Part shown: positions 1 through 8,787 of the stretch, piece by piece | Numbering within the stretch: the stretch's first letter is position 1 | Layout: each line of letters starts with the position of its first letter | Assembly (NCBI GenBank): GCA_016169945.1 | Contig: JADLSH010000277.1 | Coordinates: 1,488,001 to 1,552,000 of the forward strand | Reading direction: 5' to 3' | Length of the DNA: 64,000 bases | Source of the DNA: Trachythela sp. YZ-2020 | Taxonomy: Eukaryota > Cnidaria > Anthozoa > Malacalcyonacea > Clavulariidae | The notes under the pieces: model-generated | Told to the model about the DNA's origin: nothing | The model's database searches: none | The model's input: only the letters and a program-made list of their open reading frames with translations | Program-made: the position numbers and the translations under genes

Positions 1-441
1 GTAAATCTAGTTATTATATAGGGAAATATTGTAGACTGAAGTTAAAATATTTCATTACAACAATTTTTAACTTTGACCACCAAGAGAAGATTAGTAATTC
101 TCTCTTTTCAGTAGTTATTCCCATCTTATACACCGAACGGCACAATAGATATACAGGTACAATAAAAACTCGATTAAACAGTTGCTAAAGAGTGGTATTT
201 CTTTAAAACACTGGCTTTTAATCTTTTAAAATATTTAATCTTTAGATATTTAATCAATACTGTATATTTCACATTCAATACTGCATACTTATATTTATAA
301 TACTGCCACATATATTTAATCTTTTAAGGCATTTTAAGGAAACTAGGCGGAACATTAATACGTCGTATATAGGAATAAAAATACGATAAAGTAATAAAAA
401 CTGCCAGTAAATTAAATATAGATATGCTGTAGATCACTCAC
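1..441. other. AT-rich stretch, no coding region seen; probable intron of the flanking minus-strand gene
   Basis: No ORF, RNA gene or clear repeat is visible. It lies directly downstream, on the minus strand, of a splice donor (GTGAGT, complement of 436-441). It is therefore best read as the first intron of the gene whose promoter and exon 1 lie at 442-576. The coding exon would be outside the window. Confidence 0.4.
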
Positions 442-576
442 CTTTAAAAAGAGGACACTTTCTTTTTAATTTTTCCAGGAATGGATGCAATCTTGGTGAG
501 AATGACTAGAGTTGCTTGAAAAGGTGCTTTTATACCCAAGTATGAAGATCTAAAACATCTGCTTATATCCAAATAC
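442..576 (-). promoter_or_regulatory. TATA promoter and non-coding exon 1 of a cysteine-rich-peptide-type gene
   Basis: Read on the minus strand, a TATA box (GGGTATAAAAGC; TATAAAA is the complement of 528-534) is followed by a short transcribed leader and a good donor, AAAG/GTGAGT, at 442/441. Over roughly 68 bp this stretch matches the promoter and leader of the secreted peptide gene at 31.29-31.40 kb, including the TATA box, the leader and the position of the first donor. I infer a paralogous gene transcribed leftwards out of the window. The ATG-bearing exon is not seen here, as in the paralogue where exon 1 is non-coding. A 23.6-kb inverted-repeat element begins 5 bp upstream of this feature. 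Confidence 0.65.
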
Positions 577-580
577 GCAT

Positions 581-717
581 GAGTAGGTAACACCCCACAT
601 CTGGGGTCGGAAGTAATTAGTATTCAGGATATGTTTAGATTGATGATGTCATAGGAGGGTGACGTCATAAAGAATTACCGCGCAACATTTGTCGCGCCAC
701 ATGATGAATTGTTAGAG
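581..717 (+). repeat. Left terminal inverted repeat of the giant element
   Basis: This matches the complement of 24004-24221 almost base for base, apart from about 80 bp of extra GCGACAAATGTT-type repeats in the right copy. It contains a GATGATGTCATAGG box and a TGACGTCA palindrome (CRE/ATF-like), then a TTTGTCGCGCC motif. Similarity stops at GTTAGAG (711-717). Confidence 0.8.
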
Positions 718-719
718 GA

Positions 720-1260
720 TTTCCCGCCAAAATGGCATACTAATGAGTGTACATAGTGAAGTGTAAATTGAAAAGGTTAGATTATTTTTTAATAGAGACT
801 TTTTAAAGAGATGGAAAACTTATGTGATTTTATGAAATGTGTATTTCCCCAAAGGAAGAAGAGGTGTTCAAGGCCAGCGATTTAATTGTGGACGAAGCGT
901 GTGTGATTTGATGAATGCTATATTTTTCGAAGCTGTTGCCTGCGATTCTGCGAAGTCGGAAAGCTTTGTAAAGAAAAGTGTTTAGGTTGTGAGGTGAATC
1001 ACCCAAGGATGGCTAATGTATGGTTTGGAGGCTGTGGAGCGTGTGTTGGAGCGGGGAATCCTGAGCAAGCAATTTGTTGAGGCTGTATGAAACTGACATA
1101 TTACGACCGTGCAAAGGAACATTTATATAAAAACTTGGGAAAAATCATGAAGAAACTCTTGATTTTTTGAAGAACCTGAAGCAGAGTTTGGGCTTTTACG
1201 AGTTTCAGCCTATTTTGAACTATCTTACGTATTGGAGCGAAGATCAGTGAGACAATAAAA
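720..1260 (+). pseudogene. Decayed plus-strand paralogue of the Cys-rich element protein (see 1555-2052)
   Basis: Between about 840 and 1250 the plus strand encodes, across frame breaks and stops, a recognisable copy of the protein encoded on the minus strand at 1555-2052. It shares an Ala-Val-Ala-Cys segment followed by a C-x-G-C-x-V-N block (CLGCEVNHP here, CCGCKVNQQ there). No frame is open throughout, so it is a remnant. A TATA-less AT-rich leader lies upstream, next to the left terminal repeat. The opposite orientation of two family members is part of a pattern seen for three families in this element. Confidence 0.55.
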
Positions 1261-1554
1261 CACTTTTATAAGTTAACATATATGAAGTTACATAGTATGT
1301 ATTTTAACGTTATTGTAAAGCTGATTTTTTAACAGATATGTTTATAAAACTAATGTTGTTTTGTGTATTATTTGGGAACGTGATAAGAGTGGTGTTTTGA
1401 GAACAATATTCTGAGTTTAACAACAACAATATTTTGAGAACAATATATTGACTTATTAAAGAACGTGGTTTTTACAGTTTATAACGATGCTTTACTAAAC
1501 TGTTCTCGAAGTTTATTTTCTAAATAGTTTTGATATGCTTTTTTGTGGTCACTT

Positions 1555-2052
1555 TCAGTCACTTTCGTGAGATTTAAATTTTTCGTCTGTTCCTTTGACA
1601 AAGTATGTGTAGCTAGGCGGTAAACTAAAATAAAACTCTGCATAAGCTTCCAGAGGATCGGTCTGGGGATTCCATGTAGATAAATCGCGTAATGTCCATA
1701 GCAGCGGTTGAATGTGTATATCCCGATATATGTACAGTAACGTTTTGACAAACTTAGGGTCAGGATCTTTCTCCAAGCACAATAAATGTTCTGCGATATC
1801 TTCGCTGATTTTAGCACTTAGGATTCTGGTTACTTCAATAAACTCTTGCCAAACTAAGTGTTGGCTGTTAACTTGTTTTATAGCAGCCAAACCGTGCATT
1901 TGCCATCCTTCGTATTCATTCATCATTAAACAGTCTTGTTGATTTACTTTACAGCCACAACAGAGTTCGAGGCGTATGTTTTGAATTTCGCATGCTACGG
2001 CTCTAGTATAGATTATTTCCAATAGGCGAAACACTTTGTTTGAACATTCCAT
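1555..2052 (-). CDS. Cys-rich hypothetical protein of the giant element (165 aa, intact)
   Basis: A 165-residue ORF from a true ATG (complement of 2050-2052). It has a Cys cluster near residues 31-44 (LELCCGCKVNQQDCLM) that could bind a metal, followed by a helical, acidic and aromatic-rich C-terminal half with no membrane segment or signal peptide. Proteins with a C-x-G-C block followed by a C-L-M triad recur in cnidarian assemblies as uncharacterised proteins (my recollection, unverified). A broken paralogue lies at 840-1250 on the opposite strand. Its neighbour, the zf-GRF gene, is transcribed divergently, and three tandem palindromic repeats lie between them. Function unknown; a nucleic-acid-associated or virion accessory role is only a guess. 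Confidence 0.6.
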   Translation of the reverse strand: MECSNKVFRLLEIIYTRAVACEIQNIRLELCCGCKVNQQDCLMMNEYEGWQMHGLAAIKQVNSQHLVWQEFIEVTRILSAKISEDIAEHLLCLEKDPDPKFVKTLLYIYRDIHIQPLLWTLRDLSTWNPQTDPLEAYAEFYFSLPPSYTYFVKGTDEKFKSHESD

Positions 2053-2264
2053 GGTTAAAGCTAGTGTACAACTGAATCCTTTGCCTTTGACAGTCTCAAA
2101 ATATACTTTTGCAAAGCAGGATCAGAAAATAATTTTTAAGAATGTTACCTAAAATATTAAGAACACTTATTATCACGTGCACTTCACGCATATGTATACT
2201 CAATGATTCGTTGGCATGTAATTAGTATTCATACGTCACGCTTTTTTCGCGCCTACAGAATAAT

Positions 2265-2340
2265 GAGCGTAGCTACGCATGACGTGTACAGCGAGCGTAG
2301 CTAGGCACGACGTGTACAGCGTAGCTACGCATGACGTGTT
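2265..2340. repeat. Three tandem 28-bp palindrome-bearing units in a divergent intergenic region
   Basis: Units start at 2265, 2293 and about 2321 (the last is shortened). Each holds GCGTAGCTACGC (self-complementary; GCGTAGCTAGGC in unit 2) followed by a TGACGTGTAC or CGACGTGTAC box. They lie between the divergent genes at 1555-2052 (minus) and 2480-2777 (plus). They may be shared promoter elements or a replication-origin-like iteron set. The repeats are directly visible; the role is inferred. Confidence 0.75.
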
Positions 2341-2479
2341 GGACATGTCTGAACTGTGAGAATATAATTTGAGGTTAATGACTAGCACAAATCATTCGTC
2401 TCACAGCTTTGACAGAGAACTTTGCTCTTGCTTTGGTATATTGGGTCATTATAGGATTTATTATAGTTAAGACTGAATG

Positions 2480-2777
2480 ATGAAGTGTTTGCACGGAGAA
2501 CCTGCATCTTGTTCGACAACGAAAAATGGGTCGTTTTGGTTCTGTGGTCAAAATCCAAGTTGTAATTTCTTTTGCTCGGAAGACGTTGGTTATCTATTTG
2601 AAAATAAAAGCCATAGCTGCCTGGAGATCTACGAATCAGCCACAGCCACATTGTGATGGGCATCATAATCTTTCAAGAATGCGTGTGGTCAAAGATGTGA
2701 TGAAAGAGAGTTATAGAAGACCGTTTTTCGAGTGTTCTGACAAAAAGAGTCCGTTTGTTTTATCACGTGTTATATGA
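2480..2777 (+). pseudogene. zf-GRF type zinc-finger protein, frameshifted
   Basis: From the ATG at 2480 the reading frame gives a CLHGEP start, then a T-x-K-N-G-S-F-W-F-C-G...C-N-F-F-C block typical of zf-GRF modules (single-strand nucleic-acid-binding zinc ribbons found in TOP3A, APE2 and NEIL3). It runs to a stop at 2654-2656. The second half continues in the next frame (from about 2610 to 2777) with C-D-G-H-H-N, a K-D-V-M-K-E-S stretch and RPFFECSD, which looks like a second GRF-like half. A one-base-class shift near 2605 therefore splits the gene. In the intact form it would be roughly 95-100 residues with two Cys/His clusters. It is followed by the Bcl-2-like gene after a 49-bp gap. Confidence 0.55.
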
Positions 2778-2826
2778 AAGAGTTTAATAAACGTTTACTT
2801 GACGTTATGTCTTCATTTGGTTTGCA

Positions 2827-3198
2827 ATGGAAGTGGTTTTTGATGAGCTTCAGAAAAATAACGTTGACATTGACATGAAAACGTTATCGCATCATATAAA
2901 TGTTTGTCTTGAACATCACAAAACACTGTATGAACGAATGCCAAAGCGTGTTAATGCCTGCGATCTAACTATGTTTTTTCACGAAACGAATGTTATCAAT
3001 TTCGGTCGTGCCATAGCTTACCTAACATTGGTTTATGTGATGAATGACTCTTGCTCCGAGCACGTTACGCGTAGAGCTGTACAGTTGGTTGCTACACCTC
3101 TTAAAAGCTTTGATTTCACAAAGTTTAAGATCGAAGAAAGTTTTTTCCGCAAAATGATAAGTAGATTAGCCCGTCCGTATGGCGAGGGAAGTAAATAG
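2827..3198 (+). CDS. Putative Bcl-2-family-like protein (123 aa, intact)
   Basis: An intact 123-residue ORF with a true ATG. Residues about 49-72 (FFHETNVINFGRAIAYLTLVY) align with the BH1 region of Bcl-2 proteins, including the hallmark N-[W/F]-G-R and the hydrophobic helix after it. Helical segments flank it on both sides. It lacks a clear BH2 Trp and a C-terminal membrane anchor, as some short viral Bcl-2 homologues do. Bcl-2 family members control mitochondrial apoptosis by binding BH3 helices, and DNA viruses of animals often carry them. The gene follows the zf-GRF ORF on the same strand. The BH1 match is my own reading; a fold prediction is needed. Confidence 0.45.
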   Translation: MEVVFDELQKNNVDIDMKTLSHHINVCLEHHKTLYERMPKRVNACDLTMFFHETNVINFGRAIAYLTLVYVMNDSCSEHVTRRAVQLVATPLKSFDFTKFKIEESFFRKMISRLARPYGEGSK

Positions 3199-3204
3199 TA
3201 TTCA

Positions 3205-3300
3205 GTCCTGGATGACGTCATGAGGGGGGTGTGTGCGCATGGGGTCGGAAGTAATTAGTATACAAGAGGTACAGGAAGTAATGACATCATAGGGTGTGCG
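3205..3300 (+). repeat. Third, internal copy of the terminal-repeat module
   Basis: TGACGTCATGAGG, then GGGGTCGGAAGTAATTAGTA, then GACATCATAGGG repeat in the same order and orientation the boxes seen in the left terminal repeat (603-660), at lower similarity. It directly precedes the GTGTGCGCAC minisatellite. It may be a promoter or terminator module of the element, or the edge of a nested relative. Confidence 0.6.
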
Positions 3301-3319
3301 CACTTTATGACGTCATAGC

Positions 3320-3504
3320 GTGTGCGCACGGGTGTGCGCACGGGTGTGCGCACGGGTGTGCGCACGGGTGTGCGCACGGGTGTGCGCACGGGTGTGCGCA
3401 CGGGTGTGCGCACGGGTGTGCGCACGGGTGTGCGCACGGGTGTGCGCACGGTGTGCGTACGGTGTTCGCAAAAGGGGGTGTGCGCATTAATGGGTGTGCG
3501 CACA
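3320..3504. repeat. 12-bp GTGTGCGCACGG minisatellite
   Basis: About eleven near-perfect 12-bp units from 3320 to about 3451, then degenerate units to 3504. Each unit contains the 8-bp palindrome GTGCGCAC and two CpGs. Because 12 is divisible by three, several frames stay open on both strands, giving low-complexity (RTPV, CAHG) ORFs that are not genes. It sits between the convergent genes ending at 3198 and 3683. Confidence 0.9.
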
Positions 3505-3682
3505 TAACGTATGTATTAAAAGTATTTTTAACTTACAATAAACAACGTTAACATTTTCCCTTAAAAGATACACGAGAGATCCTTTCATATTAATATAAAT
3601 AATTTAAACTTACGATAAATAACTTTAACTTACAACAAATACTTTTAACTTAAAATAAATACTTTTCCATTAAAAAAGTTTA

Positions 3683-4045
3683 CTAAAAATCCATATTAAT
3701 GTTAAAAAGTTCGTCTATGTATTTATCGCATGGAAATAAATCCTTATAGATACAGTTGAACAGTTTGTTTATCTCACCATCAAATGTGTGCGCTAAAAGG
3801 TTGTTCTGGGGCGGTCCAATGGCGGCGTGAGATAAAACATTGATTTGGGGCGGATTGTTCTCAAATGGTTCACTTCCAACTTGAGTGCTTTGATGTTTTC
3901 TTTCGAATTGTCTTTCAAATTTTCCAAGCAGTTCAGGGTTTTCTTCTGACACATCTTCATAAAGAGCTTTATATTTATTTAATTCATTTTTTTTCTTTTT
4001 TCGGAGTTCTCTGTGGCGTAGATTTTCTCTCTCTTTTTGGTCCAT
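3683..4045 (-). CDS. Small charged hypothetical protein of the element (120 aa)
   Basis: I start the gene at the ATG at complement 4043-4045. The frame is open further upstream but without an ATG. The N-terminal 35 residues are strongly basic and coiled (QKERENLRHRELRKKKKNE), compatible with a DNA-binding or nuclear-localising helix. An acidic linker, a Pro/Asn-rich middle and a hydrophobic acidic C-terminus follow. I do not recognise a family. A TATA-like CCATAAAAAA lies about 75 bp upstream of the ATG. It is divergent from the zinc-finger gene at 4395. Confidence 0.45.
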   Translation of the reverse strand: MDQKERENLRHRELRKKKKNELNKYKALYEDVSEENPELLGKFERQFERKHQSTQVGSEPFENNPPQINVLSHAAIGPPQNNLLAHTFDGEINKLFNCIYKDLFPCDKYIDELFNINMDF

Positions 4046-4179
4046 TTTGTGTACGAGTGATGGATTGTACTCAAAGTCTTTCCCATTTTGTATTTGTGGA
4101 GAATTCGCGCTCTTTTTTTTTATGGTCAAGGTTAGACACTGACCAAGGCCGCACGTGAAGCGCACGTGATTTCGTTTCA

Positions 4180-5086
<907 letters not shown>

Positions 5087-5134
5087 AAGACGTTGAACGA
5101 CAGTTTATGAAAACATTGAGAACGTGTTGTTATG

Positions 5135-5338
5135 TTAACTTTTAAGTTTTCCAAAACGTTTACTGTTTTTCAGAATATTAATTAGTCTGTTTAATGAGTG
5201 TATGATTTCATATATTTTTAAATAAACATGTTGAGTTTCTGTATTCAAAAGGGCGAAAAAGGGGGTTTGACGAATACGAAAACGCACTGTTTTTAGAGCT
5301 AAATATTGTTGCCAGGATACCGCTTTGCTTGGATGCAT
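5135..5338 (-). CDS. Small ORF of unknown function (67 aa), weak
   Basis: ATG-initiated 67-residue basic ORF with a C-terminal amphipathic stretch. No family is recognised. It is included because it lies in an otherwise tightly packed minus-strand run (5135, 5462, 5720) and converges on the zinc-finger gene. It could be chance. Confidence 0.2.
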   Translation of the reverse strand: MHPSKAVSWQQYLALKTVRFRIRQTPFFALLNTETQHVYLKIYEIIHSLNRLINILKNSKRFGKLKS

Positions 5339-5461
5339 GCATAAATTAACACACGGATTAAAGTTTGTAACAATATATATTTTTAAAGTATAACAATTAT
5401 TTACACAAATATACAGTAATTAAACATATTGTCCGGGTTTTACAGTGTTTTCTAGTTTAGA

Positions 5462-5629
5462 TCATTTGACTTTGTAAACAGTTCCGTCTTCCGTAAGCAC
5501 AAGTTTACGTTTCTTTCCTTTGTGCTCCACAGGCTTAACGTCCAATACTTTAAACACTTTACGTTTCTTGTTTGCAGGCAACAACGGTACTTTTTCGTAG
5601 TCCAGTACACCAATTAAAATGTTAACCAT
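5462..5629 (-). pseudogene. Paralogue of the C-terminal tail of the replication-initiator-like ORF
   Basis: From the ATG at complement 5627-5629 this 55-residue frame contains GVLDYEKVPLLPA, KVLDVK, VEHK and LLTEDGTVYK-type blocks. They match, in order, the tail of the large plus-strand ORF at about 8300-8470 (GVLDYEKVPLLPAEKK, KVLDVKSVEHK, LTEDGTVYKIK). It is therefore a separate inverted copy of that domain. It is either a stand-alone small gene or the end of a second degraded copy. The short frame at 5630-5700 upstream is basic (KHGQPSKRKHS) and looks like the C-terminus of the gene at 5720-5980 after a frame break. Confidence 0.6.
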
Positions 5630-5719
5630 TCCTTATGTTCTTTCTTTGCTTCCCCAGAGTTAGAATGTTTTCGTTTACTGGGCTGTCCATGCTTTAATTT
5701 GGCGACTCGTAAGTAAATA

Positions 5720-5980
5720 TTAAATTAGTAAATATAAGTAAATATTATTTCTTTCCATCTCTTCTTGTCGCTTTAATAATTTTTCGACCCTTTCCTCCAT
5801 ATGGAATTCCTTTGGTTCTTCATTCTGTCGAGGTACACATATTCCTATCGCTCTCCACTTTAACCACTTCTTGCGTTCTTCCGTATCCATGCCATGTACT
5901 TGATCGAGATGATTTGCTGGTCTAGCAAGATTTGCACTGCCGCAACAAAAAACAGGACAGTTCCTACGCGTACGACCCAT
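5720..5980 (-). CDS. Small Cys/His zinc-binding-type protein (86 aa)
   Basis: The ATG at complement 5978-5980 gives MGRTRRNCPVFCCGSANLARPANHLDQVHGM...: a C-P-x3-C(C)...H-L-x2-V-H arrangement like a divergent C2H2 finger. An EERKKWLKW helix and an acidic, coiled EKLLKRQEEME tail follow. A TATA box (GGGCTATATAG, complement of about 6085-6095) lies about 100 bp upstream, fitting transcription from the divergent promoter shared with the large ORF at 6294. Proteins with this C..C..HL..VHGM pattern recur as uncharacterised ORFs in cnidarian genomes in my recollection. The 3' end is probably frameshifted near 5730. Role unknown; nucleic-acid binding is likely. Confidence 0.5.
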   Translation of the reverse strand: MGRTRRNCPVFCCGSANLARPANHLDQVHGMDTEERKKWLKWRAIGICVPRQNEEPKEFHMEERVEKLLKRQEEMERNNIYLYLLI

Positions 5981-6080
5981 TTTTAGATGTTTGCTAAACG
6001 AATTCCTAACAATAACTGACTCATTTTTTCTTGTGTTAGATATTTTATTATGCCCGTTTACGCCCGATTTGGCCCTATAA

Positions 6081-6293
6081 GGCACTATATAGCCCGATGG
6101 CCCGATTGCTGACCAAGCGTCCTAACCTGGGCAAGCCCGCGCTTGTCACGCTACGCTATTATGAAGTCACTACAAAAAAAAAGAAGAAAAAAAAGTGATT
6201 AGCTTGCAAAAATGCGCTATATAAAGTGTCCTTCGCAGTTTTTTCTCATTCTGTGTTACATCTCTCTTAAAATCTACAAGTCATCTTGGTAAT
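6081..6293. promoter_or_regulatory. Divergent promoter with two TATA boxes
   Basis: Minus-strand TATA GGGCTATATAG (about 6085-6095) and plus-strand TATA GCGCTATATAAAG (about 6210-6222) face away from each other. They flank a GC-rich centre with GCCCGATGGCCCGATTGC repeats and a CGCTACGC box like the 2265-2340 units. It serves the genes at 5720-5980 and 6294-8511. Confidence 0.6.
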
Positions 6294-8511
6294 ATGCAAG
6301 CTCTTGGTATTTTTTCTCGTCGTGCTATTCTTGGTCGATCCAACAAGAGTACTGTTGTGTTGGAGAAGATTGCTAAAGAGAATTCCCTAAACAGAACAGG
6401 GACTGTTAATTTTAACACGTATGGAAAGCAGGACGGTGTTGGTTTTGCGTCGTGTAGTGACAAATTTGTACACAACTTTTTGCTTATGTCTACGTATCCG
6501 ATTGCTTCGTGACGCCTAAGAAAACCTACACGGAAGTCGGTCATGTTAACAAACATATTCGAGATATGCTAACTCGTTTTGGATTTGGTAAATGCGAAGT
6601 CAAAGCCGCCGCCTTGTCACCGTTAAAGGAACAACCGAAAGCAGACGAATTGGACAAAGTGTATGGGAGGCTCGCATCGAAAGAGACTGACGAAACTGTC
6701 TACTACGTGCAGGAATTTAAGATCGCCTGTGCAGATGAGGAATACTCCAATGTTCTCGAGTTTCTACGGACCGACGAGTACAGGATTAGGAATATCTTCC
6801 TAAAAGGTATCGACGTGACCATGAATTACTCCGGCAGCTTTGACAAAGAAGAAGTTATTCAGCATCTGACAACGAAGAAATGTTTTCGTATCCAAGGATG
6901 TACAACGGACGCGGACAGAACAATTCTGGACAACAGTGACCAAGTCGGAAAAAACTGTCTTACATACATGGAAACAGTGGATGGTTTGACAACCCGTTGT
7001 AAAATTTACAACAAAATGGTGCAGATGCTGGAAAGTAAGAGCGTACGAGAAACCGTTGGACAACACTGGAAGGATTGGGTTTGCCAGAAAAATACTCGTT
7101 GGGCAAACGCTCGTGATTTGGCCAAAGATCGTGGCTTGATGCGGGCGAAAGTGACCTTTTATTGCAAGGACACTTTTCCCTGTGACAACCTTATGGAAAA
7201 TACCCTTCTACGTATCACAGAATATGTTCCACCTGCTATGGTCTACTCTACACCGTTCTCGGATACTTGGAAAGCTTACTGTGACGCCATGTTGCAAAGC
7301 TTGGTCGTCATCGATAGGACACGCGATGTTGGATTGATCGTCTACACGTACAACGAGATGACAAAGAGCATAAGCGGACAGTTTTGGAAAACTGGTCGGA
7401 GAAAGAACAGTGGTGTCTTGGTAATCTAACCCTCGGTTCTAAATTGCCTTTGGATATCATCGAAGTTTGCGATTGAAGTAAAGCTATAAGTACGAAAGGC
7501 ACAACTAAGACCAAAGATACATTTATATACATTTTCGGAACACCATCTTTCAAAAACCGTAAAGATGGAAATGCAGACTTTACGACGAGACTGGTGTCCA
7601 AATGTGGAGTTTACATTTGGTACGAAGGAAGTAAAGAAGACAATGCATTCTTGTTGGACAATGCGGGGTTTGTTCCCCACGAGAACTGCATACCTCATCT
7701 CGCACATGTGCAAGGAAATAAGAACTGTAAGGTAAACATGGAGCTATGTCGAGCAGATATTTTAGAAGTCAAATTACCAACGACTAGCAAGCAACGTCGA
7801 GCTAACGAGAAAGAACAAAACGAACAATGGAAAGATATTGCTGGAGAATCGGCTAAAGAAATACAAGAAAGTCGAAAGCCTTTCGAAGATGCGATCGCGG
7901 AAAAACGTAACCGATTACCATTATTAGATAATTATAGCAGCGCTTTCTCGGACAACAAAATTATCCCCCTTAAAGATCTGCCCTTGGGATAATACAATGT
8001 CATGGCCATGCGAGAGACCCAAACCCAGTTTGGAGAGAAGTACATCATGCTGATAGCAACAGACAAAATTGGAACGCTAGGACTTTCTATTCCAACATGT
8101 ACATCGAGACGTATTTACACCTTAATTTTACGGATGCAGAGAAGGAAGAGATTCGAGAACATAAAAGGAATTACCTTACACTCTTCGAGAAACCATTGGC
8201 AATCCTAAACTTAACAGGATGGGGACGCACACCGCAAAGGCACATCGTGGTGTATTGCAATCTCGCTTTGACCACAGAAATGGAAAAATATTCCATTAAA
8301 CATCTGCGGGAGCAAGTGGCGTACTAGATTACGAGAAAGTGCCATTATTGCCAGCAGAGAAGAAACGAAGTGTAGTCAAAGTTTTGGATGTTAAATCGGT
8401 CGAACACAAATGACATAAACGCAAACTCCTACTAACGGAGGACGGAACTGTGTATAAAATCAAACGATCGAAGCTAGAAAACACTGTAAAACCAGGGCAG
8501 CATGTTTAAAA
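6294..8511 (+). pseudogene. Large replication-initiator-like ORF of the element, multiply frameshifted
   Basis: Starts at the ATG at 6294. Coding continuity can be followed to about 8511 through breaks near 6500, 7390, 7470, 7990 and 8090 and an in-frame TGA near 8411; intact it would be about 700 residues. The best-preserved block (6512-7429) has IDVTMNYSGSFDKEE, CKIYNKMVQMLE and RAKVTFYCKD. The D-x-T, Y-N-K and R-x-[E/K]-V segments, in this order, resemble motifs of Rep_trans/gpII-like rolling-circle initiators, but no His-x-His pair is visible, so this assignment is weak. I recall near-identical proteins being abundant in coral and anemone assemblies as uncharacterised proteins. The tail (VLDYEKVPLLP...EDGTVYKIK) has an inverted copy at 5462-5629. 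The promoter has a clear TATA box. It may be a replication protein; unproven. Confidence 0.55.
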
Positions 8512-8787
8512 ATTGTGTATTTGTATAAAATTGTATACTTTAAGAAATAAATTGTTTCAAATGTTAACCCGTGTGTTAATGTGCGGATATTCATTGTTGT
8601 CCATTCGTTTTCTCACACTTTTTGCATAGCTGTCAAAATATACACTCAGTTTGTTTTGGTTACCGGAAAATTAATGTTCCATTACGGTTAAACGTCTCCA
8701 ATTTTATCACGTTAAGCTATTAAATAGCGATCGCATAAAACAGCAAACACTAGCATTCAACATTCAAACTTCAAACAGTCTACAGAA
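8512..8787 (+). promoter_or_regulatory. Intergenic region with a probable TATA promoter for the LRR gene
   Basis: AATAAATTG near 8540 may be the polyadenylation signal of the large ORF. GCATAAAAC near 8735 is a TATA-like box about 50 bp before the LRR gene ATG at 8788. Confidence 0.4.

Noticed and set aside
1479..1817. 112-aa minus-strand ORF overlapping the Cys-rich gene
   Set aside because: A shadow frame of 1555-2052 with biased, non-protein-like composition.
3255..3551. Repetitive ORFs (RTPV and CAHG repeats) on both strands
   Set aside because: They arise because the 12-bp minisatellite unit is a multiple of three and lacks stops in several frames; composition is pure repeat.
6509..7429. 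A separate 306-aa gene starting at 6509
   Set aside because: The start is GTG and the frame continues the ORF begun at 6294 after a frameshift; it is one broken gene.
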